Shown here piece after piece: positions 1 to 6,357 of a DNA stretch of 7,177 bases; position 1 is the first letter of the stretch, and each line of letters starts with the position of its first letter. A model generated the notes under the pieces. The model was not told the origin of the DNA. It worked only from the letters and a program-made list of their open reading frames with translations, and made no database searches. A program made the position numbers and the translations under genes. This DNA comes from an uncultured Prevotellaceae bacterium (lineage in GTDB: Bacteria; Bacteroidota; Bacteroidia; Bacteroidales; Bacteroidaceae), in NCBI GenBank assembly GCA_902803455.1, contig CADCQC010000247.1, positions 1 to 7,177 of the forward strand, read 5' to 3'.

Positions 1-909
1 ACCCTTGATGTAATACACCTGGTCGGTCGGGGTGTCGGCAGCCAGTTTGCTCACGAAATCATTGGCAGCCACAGAATTCCATGGGTCAGCCTGGGTTCCC
101 GATCCAGTGGCAGTGCCAGGCTGTGGCTGTGGTGTGTCGCCACCCTCGCTCTTGCCATTGAGAGAGTAGATGTAACTCTTGCTGGCGACGGTCTCTGCAG
201 TGTTGCCTCTGAAGTTGACCACCTTGCCGCAGATGATCACCTCGTCGCCCACCTTGATCTGGGTGTCGCCATTGGCCCATTTCTTGTTGCCTAAGTAGAG
301 TGTGCGATAGACATAGAAGTCGTTGCCTGCGCTGCCATCCTCAGAGATATAGAAGGTGGCATTGCCATACTGTGCGGAGAACTCACCGTTGTCGGCGATC
401 TTAGAGATCTTACCCTTGATATAGATATCGCCATCGCTCTCAGTGTCGGCAGGCAGTTTGCTGGTGTAGGCATTGGCAGCCACGGGGTTGAACGGATCTT
501 CCAGCGTACCGCTACCCTTGGCATCGCCGGCCGGTGTTGGTTCACCACCGTCAGTCTTGCCGTTGAGCGAATAGAGGAAGGCCTTGTTCTGTACGGTCTC
601 GAGTGTTCCGTTGTAGTTGGTCACCTTGCCGCAGATGATCACCTCGTCACCCTCGTTGAGCAGGTCGCCAGAGGTGTATTTCTTGTTGCCGAGGTAGAGT
701 GCGCGATAGACGAGGAACTGGTTCTTGGCTGTGCCGTCATCGGAGATGTAGAAGGCTGCGTTGCCATACTGTGTGGTGTAGTTCTCGCGGATCGACACCA
801 CTTTTCCCTTGATGAAGATGTCGGAAGCACTCTCCTGTACTGTCTCCAACTGCTGTGCCACGGCGATGGCAGCAGCCACGTTGTAAGGATCGGCGACGGT
901 GCCGCTACC
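1..909 (-). repeat. Tandem protein-coding repeat units, about 131-137 codons each
   Basis: Unit 1 spans 909-517, unit 2 spans 516-106, and unit 3 spans 105 to the window edge. Each begins with codons for GSGT and a DPY, DPF or DPW triplet, and ends in a YSLNGK motif plus a Gly/Pro-rich linker. The copies have diverged, but units 1 and 2 keep long identical nucleotide stretches. The best is a perfect 27-base match between 220-246 and 622-648, encoding the DEVIICGKV region. This indicates internal duplication within the gene. Confidence 0.85.
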
Positions 910-1044
910 CATGGGTTCGGCAGGCTCGCTCGCTTGGTTGTTGCTCTGTGTCGGAATGTCGAAGGGTGCTGGCACGTCCTCGCAACCGGTGAAGGTCATG
1001 GCCGCCAGAGCCATGAACATCAGTGAATAAAATGTCTTTTTCAT
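1..1044 (-). CDS. Surface lipoprotein with tandem OB-fold-like repeats (3' end outside window)
   Basis: I translated this frame by hand from the ATG at 1044. It stays open for 348 codons to the left edge, so the C-terminus is missing. The N-terminus is a lipoprotein signal: MKK, a hydrophobic stretch, then FTGC with the lipidated Cys at residue 21, followed by acidic EDVPAPFD. Residues 46-176 and 177-313 are two copies of one module and a third begins at 314. Each opens with GSGT..DP and contains IKGK, YGNA.FYIS, VYR.LYLGNKK and GDEVIICGKV, a beta-rich pattern suggesting an OB-fold. Modules are joined by Gly/Pro/acidic linkers. No catalytic motif is visible. It is the third gene of the minus-strand operon, 37 bases after the DUF5689-type gene. 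The role is inferred as ligand binding at the outer membrane, partnering the TonB receptor. From memory, related proteins often carry a further C-terminal domain such as choice-of-anchor J, which cannot be checked here. Confidence 0.85.
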   Translation of the reverse strand, partial: MKKTFYSLMFMALAAMTFTGCEDVPAPFDIPTQSNNQASEPAEPMGSGTVADPYNVAAAIAVAQQLETVQESASDIFIKGKVVSIRENYTTQYGNAAFYISDDGTAKNQFLVYRALYLGNKKYTSGDLLNEGDEVIICGKVTNYNGTLETVQNKAFLYSLNGKTDGGEPTPAGDAKGSGTLEDPFNPVAANAYTSKLPADTESDGDIYIKGKISKIADNGEFSAQYGNATFYISEDGSAGNDFYVYRTLYLGNKKWANGDTQIKVGDEVIICGKVVNFRGNTAETVASKSYIYSLNGKSEGGDTPQPQPGTATGSGTQADPWNSVAANDFVSKLAADTPTDQVYYIKG

Positions 1045-1081
1045 ATGAGGTATTATTTTTGTTGTTCGATGATGTGGATGA

Positions 1082-1945
1082 CTACTGAGCTGGCTGGATG
1101 TCTGCGGTCGAGCGCATGAGAATCTGCCAGGTGTTGCGATAGCGGGTGAAGATGCCGGTCACGTCGACCAACCCTTGTGGCATCGCATTGCCGGCGAAGT
1201 CGGCGTAACTGCTGGTGCGGAGCACGATCTGGTTGCTGCTCAGCCCTTTGAAGTTGCGGTTGGCGCAGTTGGCGGTGAGTGTCACGCTGCCGTCGGTGGG
1301 TGCATAGACAGCCGTGCCGTCAGCACCTTGCAGTTCCACGCCCTTGAGGGTCATCAGTTTGCCGCAGTGCGACTCGAGATAGGCTTCGTTGGTGATGCGT
1401 TTGGTGTCAAACACCTCCGGCTGCACGGCTGCCGGGTTGGCAGAGCCGATGAGGCGGTAGTGGTCTTGCCAGATGAAGCGGCTCATGCGGCTCACGTAGG
1501 TGGAGCCCGATGCACTGGTGTAGGGCACGCCGATCTCTCCCTGCTGGCCATAGGCGCCGATATAGAGTCCTTTCAGACTGATGAGCACTTCTTGTCCGAC
1601 GGGCAGGTATCCGAAGAGTCCGCCCTGGTTGATGCAGACGATGAAGGCACCGGTGCCGTCGTCGATGAACACCTGGTTGTAGATGTTTCCCTCGATATCA
1701 TTGCCGGTCACCAGACCCTTGATCTGGATGTCTTCAGTCACCTCTTTCATGCCGTTGTTGGCGATGGTCGACTTATAGATCTCCTTCAGTTGGGCGATGG
1801 TGATCAGATTGGTCTCGGTGATCTGGTTGTTGCCGTAGGGTGACGCGCTCATTTCAGGTGCGTCGAAATCACCCGCCATGCACGAGGCAAGCAACGTGCA
1901 TACGGCGGCGATGAGGATATAATATGATTTTTTCATATGGCTCAT
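1082..1945 (-). CDS. DUF5689-type lipoprotein with OB-fold-like domains
   Basis: The 287-residue product starts MSHMKKSYYI. The second ATG at 1936 gives a more typical MKK signal peptide, so the true start may be there. The lipobox LLASC places the lipidated Cys at residue 22, followed by MAGDFDAPE. Residues 42-60 (ITETNLITIAQLKEIYKS) and 70-103 (IQIKGLVTGND, then VFIDDGTGAFIV) match the pattern I associate with DUF5689, an OB-like domain of Bacteroidetes lipoproteins. Residues 195-285 (GKLMTLKGVEL, then DVTGIFTRYRNTWQILMRS) look like a second OB-like domain. The start lies 4 bases after the receptor stop codon, so the two are very probably co-transcribed and may be translationally coupled. 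No enzyme motif is visible. Its likely role is as an outer-membrane-anchored accessory or binding protein for the receptor. The substrate is unknown. Confidence 0.85.
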   Translation of the reverse strand: MSHMKKSYYILIAAVCTLLASCMAGDFDAPEMSASPYGNNQITETNLITIAQLKEIYKSTIANNGMKEVTEDIQIKGLVTGNDIEGNIYNQVFIDDGTGAFIVCINQGGLFGYLPVGQEVLISLKGLYIGAYGQQGEIGVPYTSASGSTYVSRMSRFIWQDHYRLIGSANPAAVQPEVFDTKRITNEAYLESHCGKLMTLKGVELQGADGTAVYAPTDGSVTLTANCANRNFKGLSSNQIVLRTSSYADFAGNAMPQGLVDVTGIFTRYRNTWQILMRSTADIQPAQ

Positions 1946-1949
1946 GTTT

Positions 1950-4499
1950 TTAGAATCGATAGGTCAGGTTGAGCATTCCGTTGATGCCGTATGCGTAGTA
2001 TTTCTTCGGGTTGAGGGAGAACTTGTAGGCACGCTGGTTGTTCATCTGCACGTCATCGCCCACCTGTTTCACGGTGTAGTCGCTACGGCTCTGCTCATAA
2101 CCGCCGGTGCACAACTTCTGGTTGTTGAGGATGTTGGTGATCATCAGGTTGATCGACAGCTGTCTGCCATGGCGCAGGCGCAACGACTTGCCGATAGAAC
2201 CGTCGAGCATGAAACCGCCCTTGCCCTTTGCCTGCTCAGGCACGTCGTAGGTGCCGTCGTTGTTCACGCGCTGCATCGTGGTGAGGGTACCCTGATAGCG
2301 GTAGCTCGGTGAGTAACTCAGATAGAAGCGGTCGTAGTAGTTGCAGTTGAGGTTACAGAACCATCCGTTGGCATGGAAGTCGAAGATCAGGCTGGCTGCG
2401 GTGAGCGGTGTGCCCGACTCGCGCATGCCCTTGTTCATCACGATGTCATCGTGGTAAGTAGCCTTTGTTGAGTTCAGGTAGCGCACGTTGGCGTTGTTGA
2501 TGTATTGTGCGTCGCTGATGGTACCCAAAGCCTTGATGTTGAAAGCCGAACTCACTTTGAAACTGACGCCGGCCTCCAGTCCGTAGTAGGACTTCTCGAT
2601 ATTGGTCATCGAGACATAGGAGAACGAGTTGATATCGTCGAAGTAGAAGTTCTGCCATTCAGTGCCGTGATCCATGCGGTTGTAGTACGCATTGATGTTG
2701 AGGTGGATGAGTGAGTTCTGGAACTGGTAGCCCACCTCACTGCTGAATATCCGCTCGTTTCTGAGGTTCTGCACGAAATCGTTGTTCATTTCGGGTGATA
2801 CGAAGGCCGTGGTGATCTGTGGCGCGCGGTGCTCATAGCCTACGCCCAGCAGGATGGTGTTGCCACCGCCCAGGTTGATGGTGGAGTTGAACTTGGCGCC
2901 TCCGCTCACGAAATGAGCCGTGCTGCTCTTGCCGTAGGAATAGTCGGCAAACATACCGTTGCGCATGCGTCCGTCGCGCTGCATGCCGTCATAGCCCACC
3001 TTTGCTGCCACGCTGTAGTGCAGCGGTCCGAAATTCTCGGAGTAGTTGCCCCACAAGATACCTTTGCGGGCAATGAGGTTGTAGTCGTATCCGAACGTGT
3101 CGCCCTTTCCCACGAGACCGTTGGGATTGTTGAGGTCATATTGCACGGTGCCCGATGTGGCGGCGTAGTTGCCCAGCGCATAGGTGTTGATGTTGTGGAA
3201 GGTGTTGGCTCCCAGCATGTCATCCATCGTCTTGTAGTGCTTACCCACGTTGCCCCCTATGTTGATACCGATATTGGCATGTGATTTCGGGGTGATCTGC
3301 TTGTGCAGGGTTGAGGCGAGCGAGATGAAGATGTTGTCGTTGTGCTTGGCCTCGATGTAATAGAGTGCGTCGGCACCCTGGGCGTTGGCATTGCGGTTGG
3401 CCCAGTAGAGGCGGTCCCAGTTGATCTGCCGGGCATCTTTCGAATTGCTCAGCAGGTCGTAGGCTGCGCGGAAGTCGGCCAGCGCCTGGTCGGTGCGATA
3501 CTGGTCGTCGGTGGGATCCCACACGTCGAAGTGGCTGCTGGGGAGGTTTTTCCAGTAGTCAGGCTGTGGGTTCTCCGCGTTGTTGTAGTTGAGGCGGGTA
3601 CTCTTGTAGACACTGTATTTGCCCAACAGCGACGTGGTGAGGCGTGTGCCGTCGTCGATTTTCCAGTCCCAGGTGAGGAGTGCCGTCGGTGCGAAGTCGA
3701 ACACCACGCGGGAGTTGCGCACCTTGCCGTCCTGATAGCCCCAATAGGGGTTGTACTGGTAGTTGTTGGCAAGCCAGTAACTCTCGTCGGTGGCAGCACC
3801 CTGCGAGGCGCGCTCGGTCGGGTTGCCCCAGGTGGACAGCGAGAAGGAGTGAGCGCCGATGAGTTTCTCCACACCTAAATAATAAGATAGAGAGTTGTAG
3901 AAGGTACCTTCCACATAACCACGCTTTGCCCAGCGGTAGCAGACGCTGGCAGCATAAGCCCATCCGTTCTCGTTGATGCCCGAGCCGTAGGTGTACATGC
4001 CGCGGAGCGTGTAGTTGCGGTTGGCGCCGCTGAGCGACAACTTATGTCCTGCAGATACCTGCGAGGCGCGGAAGTTGTAGTTGTTACTACCGCCGATGTT
4101 GGTCATCGCAAAGTTGTTGTCCTCGAAGGGGAGCGCGGCGTCGATGTTGCGTGTCAGGTTGTTGATACCGCCCACATTGGAGTATCTAAACTGTCCCGAC
4201 TCGAAGTCGTTCATCAGTGCGCCGTTCACGTAGATATCATTATACTTCTGCCCCAGCGCGCGATAACGGAAGCGCACGGGCGAGAAGAGATAGCCTACCT
4301 CATTGGCGTATACGTTGGTGTTGCTGCTGAGGATGGTCACATTTTGCGACATGTCATCATCCTCGCCGAGTTGCGCTTCCGTGAACGTGAAGGCCGACTC
4401 GTCCAGCGTAACGGTCTGCTCCAATGAGTCTACCACCTGCGCAAAGGCAAGAGGGGAGTAGCAGAGTGCAAACACTGCTATTTTCAGCATTTTTCGCAT
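1950..4499 (-). CDS. TonB-dependent outer-membrane receptor (SusC-like, no carboxypeptidase-like domain)
   Basis: The product is 849 residues from the ATG at 4499. An in-frame TTG at 4532 is less likely because it overlaps the candidate promoter and puts polar residues before the signal peptide. The signal peptide is MRKMLKIAVFALCYSPLAFA, with cleavage predicted before Q21. A short segment follows with FTFTEAQLGEDDD (37-49), then a compact plug including VRFRYRALGQKYNDIYVNGALMND (75-98), the counterpart of the usual RG...Y..V.INGVP stretch. The rest alternates polar and aromatic residues as expected for a 22-strand barrel, and the protein ends in LNLTYRF, a C-terminal aromatic typical of outer-membrane barrels. 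No STN or carboxypeptidase-like domain is seen, so it is shorter than typical SusC proteins of about 1000 residues. It would use TonB energy to import a substrate. It heads an operon with two lipoproteins and has no SusD partner. The ligand is not evident. Confidence 0.9.
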   Translation of the reverse strand: MRKMLKIAVFALCYSPLAFAQVVDSLEQTVTLDESAFTFTEAQLGEDDDMSQNVTILSSNTNVYANEVGYLFSPVRFRYRALGQKYNDIYVNGALMNDFESGQFRYSNVGGINNLTRNIDAALPFEDNNFAMTNIGGSNNYNFRASQVSAGHKLSLSGANRNYTLRGMYTYGSGINENGWAYAASVCYRWAKRGYVEGTFYNSLSYYLGVEKLIGAHSFSLSTWGNPTERASQGAATDESYWLANNYQYNPYWGYQDGKVRNSRVVFDFAPTALLTWDWKIDDGTRLTTSLLGKYSVYKSTRLNYNNAENPQPDYWKNLPSSHFDVWDPTDDQYRTDQALADFRAAYDLLSNSKDARQINWDRLYWANRNANAQGADALYYIEAKHNDNIFISLASTLHKQITPKSHANIGINIGGNVGKHYKTMDDMLGANTFHNINTYALGNYAATSGTVQYDLNNPNGLVGKGDTFGYDYNLIARKGILWGNYSENFGPLHYSVAAKVGYDGMQRDGRMRNGMFADYSYGKSSTAHFVSGGAKFNSTINLGGGNTILLGVGYEHRAPQITTAFVSPEMNNDFVQNLRNERIFSSEVGYQFQNSLIHLNINAYYNRMDHGTEWQNFYFDDINSFSYVSMTNIEKSYYGLEAGVSFKVSSAFNIKALGTISDAQYINNANVRYLNSTKATYHDDIVMNKGMRESGTPLTAASLIFDFHANGWFCNLNCNYYDRFYLSYSPSYRYQGTLTTMQRVNNDGTYDVPEQAKGKGGFMLDGSIGKSLRLRHGRQLSINLMITNILNNQKLCTGGYEQSRSDYTVKQVGDDVQMNNQRAYKFSLNPKKYYAYGINGMLNLTYRF

Positions 4500-4529
4500 A
4501 TTGTTATTAGATTGGTAAGTGTTTGGATG

Positions 4530-4537
4530 CAAAGTAA
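4530..4537 (-). promoter_or_regulatory. Candidate Bacteroidetes -7 promoter element for the receptor operon
   Basis: On the minus strand this reads TTACTTTG, one mismatch from the Bacteroidetes consensus TAnnTTTG. Transcription would start near 4523-4525, giving a leader of about 25 bases before the ATG at 4499. No clear -33 TTTG is visible. A T10 run on this strand (4551-4560) sits roughly at the upstream-element position. The call rests on motif and spacing only. Confidence 0.45.
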
Positions 4538-4550
4538 CGAAAATTATATG

Positions 4551-4560
4551 AAAAAAAAAA
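4551..4560. other. A10 homopolymer tract in the divergent promoter region
   Basis: Ten consecutive A bases on the plus strand lie between the two candidate promoters, about 15-25 bases upstream of the leftward -7 element. Such tracts bend DNA and are prone to slippage, so the length could influence promoter spacing. No functional evidence is available from the sequence alone. Confidence 0.5.
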
Positions 4561-4613
4561 GATTTGTGTATTTATTTTTCTTCAAAAAATGCAATTTTTT
4601 CAATTTATTTTCC

Positions 4614-4621
4614 GATATTTG
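4614..4621 (+). promoter_or_regulatory. Candidate Bacteroidetes -7 promoter element for the nuclease operon
   Basis: GATATTTG matches TAnnTTTG at all but the first specified position, and is followed by CATC, as the leftward element is. The transcript would begin near 4627 and carry a leader of about 70 bases before the ATG at 4699. No convincing -33 TTTG is seen at the expected distance, although the region is rich in T runs. Confidence 0.4.
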
Positions 4622-4650
4622 CATCATCTAAATGATAATCTATCCACAAG

Positions 4651-4675
4651 AGCCGGCTTGGCTGGCTTTCGCCAA
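4651..4675 (+). other. Small GC-rich hairpin-forming patch in the nuclease-operon leader
   Basis: In an otherwise AT-rich leader, AGCCGG at 4651-4656 can pair with CTGGCT at 4662-4667 (one G-U pair, five-base loop). Alternatively TTGGC at 4658-4662 can pair with GCCAA at 4671-4675. The two stems share bases and exclude each other. They are short, and no known riboswitch or attenuator is recognised, so any regulatory role is speculative. Confidence 0.25.
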
Positions 4676-4698
4676 TTGCTAACTAAAATCATCTTCTC

Positions 4699-5739
4699 AT
4701 GAAAAAACGACTTTTTATCCTCACTCTGGCCTTCTTTGCCGTACTCGCTGTGTCGACACAACAGAAATACAATGTTTATGGCGTCGGGTTCTATAACCTG
4801 GAGAATCTCTTTGACACTTGTCATGACGAAGGCAAAAACGACTACGATTTCCTGCCCAACGGTTCCTATATGTGGAACGGATTGAAATATGGGCGCAAAC
4901 TCCACAACATGGCCTATGCCCTCGCTGATATGGGCACCGACATGCTGCCAGTGGGATGTGCCGTCATCGGCGTCTCAGAGGTGGAGAACAGCAATGCCCT
5001 CAATGACCTGATCAAACAGCCCGAACTGGCTGCCCGAGGCTATCAGTTCGTGCATATCGAGGGACCCGACCGACGGGGTGTCGACTGCGCGCTTCTCTAC
5101 AACCCGCAACTCTTCACCTTCCGTGAGGCAGTGCTCGTGCCCTACGTGCCCGAACTGGAGCGCGACAGCACGTTCTTCACGCGTGGCTTCCTCACCGTCA
5201 CCGGCATGCTGGCCGACGAGCCGCTGTCGATCATTGTCTGCCACTGGCCCAGCCGTTTCTCAGGTTCCTTCTACCGTGAGTGCGCAGGCCGACAGGTGAA
5301 AGCGGTGAAAGACTCGCTCATGCGCGTCGACCCACAGCGCAAGGTCATCGTCATGGGTGATATGAATGATGACCCGCAAAACAACAGTATGGCGGTGGAG
5401 CTGAGTGCCAAACCATCAATAGATAAGGTGGGCGATAATGACATGTTCAACCCATGGTGGAAAATCCTCGACAGCGGAAGGGGCACGCTGAGTTATCAGG
5501 GCAGTTGGAACCTCTTCGACCAGATCGTGCTCTCACCCAACCTCCTCGACCGCACCAGTACACGTGACTACAGCTCACTTACCTATTTAAAATGTCAGAT
5601 CCAAGACAGGCCGTATCTCTTGCAGAGCGAAGGCAAATACAAAGGGTCGCCCAAGCGCACCACGGCAAGCGGTGTGTGGCTTGACGGCTATTCCGACCAC
5701 CTGCCGACCGTCGTCTACCTGATCAAGGAGAAGAAGTGA
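4699..5739 (+). CDS. Exported endonuclease/exonuclease/phosphatase (EEP) family hydrolase
   Basis: The 346-residue protein begins with a signal peptide (MKKRLFILTLAFFAVLAVST) that has no lipobox Cys, so it is probably periplasmic or secreted. It carries the full set of EEP metal-dependent phosphohydrolase motifs: NLEN at 33-36, SEVEN with the metal-binding Glu at 94, RRGVD at 125-129, CHWPSR with His182, GDMND at 220-224, Asp274 in WNLFDQI, and SDH at 332-334. The family includes DNase I-like nucleases and phosphoesterases such as sphingomyelinases and inositol phosphatases, so cleavage of a phosphodiester or phosphomonoester is expected but the substrate is not fixed. The fold fills nearly the whole protein and the length is normal. 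It is divergent from the receptor operon and first in a three-gene rightward cluster, with its stop overlapping the next start. The position suggests it processes material bound or imported by the receptor system, which is inference. Confidence 0.9.
   Translation: MKKRLFILTLAFFAVLAVSTQQKYNVYGVGFYNLENLFDTCHDEGKNDYDFLPNGSYMWNGLKYGRKLHNMAYALADMGTDMLPVGCAVIGVSEVENSNALNDLIKQPELAARGYQFVHIEGPDRRGVDCALLYNPQLFTFREAVLVPYVPELERDSTFFTRGFLTVTGMLADEPLSIIVCHWPSRFSGSFYRECAGRQVKAVKDSLMRVDPQRKVIVMGDMNDDPQNNSMAVELSAKPSIDKVGDNDMFNPWWKILDSGRGTLSYQGSWNLFDQIVLSPNLLDRTSTRDYSSLTYLKCQIQDRPYLLQSEGKYKGSPKRTTASGVWLDGYSDHLPTVVYLIKEKK
5725..5730 (+). promoter_or_regulatory. Shine-Dalgarno-like site for the glycosylase-like gene
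   Basis: AAGGAG lies eight bases before the ATG at 5739, inside the last codons of the nuclease gene. It is the clearest Shine-Dalgarno match in the window, in a group where such sites are usually weak. It supports the ATG at 5739 over the GTG at 5736. Because it also encodes Lys-Glu residues of the upstream protein, it could be coincidental. Confidence 0.4.
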
Positions 5740-6338
5740 TGACCACCGACGTGGAGCATCATCCCTGGCAGCCTTACGTGCCACCACACGCAAGGCTGCT
5801 CATGTTGGGCAGTTTTCCGCCGGCGCGGCACCGCTGGTGCATTGATTTCTTCTATCCCAATTTCACCAACGACATGTGGCGCATCTTCGGCATCTGTCTC
5901 TTTGGTGACAAAGAACGGCTGGTGGACACCGAGCACCGCACCTACCGGCTCGATGACATCCAGGAGGTGCTCATCAAGTGGGGGATCGCACTCTATGACA
6001 CGGCCACGGCGGTGAGGCGTACGCGCAACACCGCATCCGACAAAGACCTGGAGGTGGTGGAGACCACAGATCTCGACGCCTTGCTCACGCGCATGCCCGA
6101 ATGCTGCGACGTGGTGACGACAGGGCAGAAGGCCACCGACCTCTTCACCGCGCATTTCGGTATTGCCGCACCCAAGGTGGGTGGACAGACGGCTTTCACG
6201 TTTGCCGGGCGCACGGTGAGACTCCACCGAATGCCGAGCAGCAGCAGGGCCTATCCCATGAAGGTGGAGCGCAAGGCGCAATATTACCAGCCGCTCTTCG
6301 ACCGCCTGACAGCACACACCCAAAACGACAAACAATAA
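5739..6338 (+). CDS. Uracil/hypoxanthine-DNA glycosylase superfamily protein
   Basis: The product is 199 residues from the ATG that shares its A with the upstream TGA stop (TGATG); an in-frame GTG three bases earlier is possible. Recognisable parts are LMLGSFPP (21-28, motif 1 of the UDG superfamily), PNFTNDMWRIFG (40-51), GIALYD (82-87), VVTTGQKATDLF (125-136) and RMPSSSRAYP (164-173, motif 2 loop that enters the DNA minor groove). The pattern LGS.P, N.FW-like, ALYD and PS.SRA resembles the DNA-deoxyinosine (hypoxanthine) glycosylase branch more than classical Ung. It lacks the Asn of the Mug GINPG motif, so base specificity cannot be assigned. There is no signal peptide, so it should act in the cytoplasm in base-excision repair. 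The overlap with the nuclease gene implies translational coupling. Its presence may reflect convenient operon packing and not a shared pathway. Confidence 0.8.
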   Translation: MTTDVEHHPWQPYVPPHARLLMLGSFPPARHRWCIDFFYPNFTNDMWRIFGICLFGDKERLVDTEHRTYRLDDIQEVLIKWGIALYDTATAVRRTRNTASDKDLEVVETTDLDALLTRMPECCDVVTTGQKATDLFTAHFGIAAPKVGGQTAFTFAGRTVRLHRMPSSSRAYPMKVERKAQYYQPLFDRLTAHTQNDKQ

Positions 6339-6357
6339 CCAACAATCCACATACACT

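Noticed and set aside
86..830. Short minus-strand open frames within the repeat lipoprotein gene
   Set aside because: They are in other frames of the true coding sequence. The hand-read frame from 1044 to the window edge has no stops and shows the signal peptide and repeated modules.
1175..1843. A 222-codon plus-strand open frame antisense to the DUF5689-type gene
   Set aside because: Its product is low-complexity, rich in Val, Gly, His and Ala, as expected from the mirror of a GC-rich coding frame. It has no signal peptide or motif, and the opposite strand has a convincing lipoprotein gene.
2829..3878. Several long plus-strand open frames opposite the receptor gene
   Set aside because: They are shadows of the receptor frame caused by strong third-position bias. 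The receptor's signal peptide, plug and barrel end show that the minus strand is coding.
4499..4532. TTG start at 4532 extending the receptor by 11 residues
   Set aside because: The added residues are polar and precede a textbook signal peptide, and the TTG lies within the candidate -7 promoter element. The ATG at 4499 is the better start.
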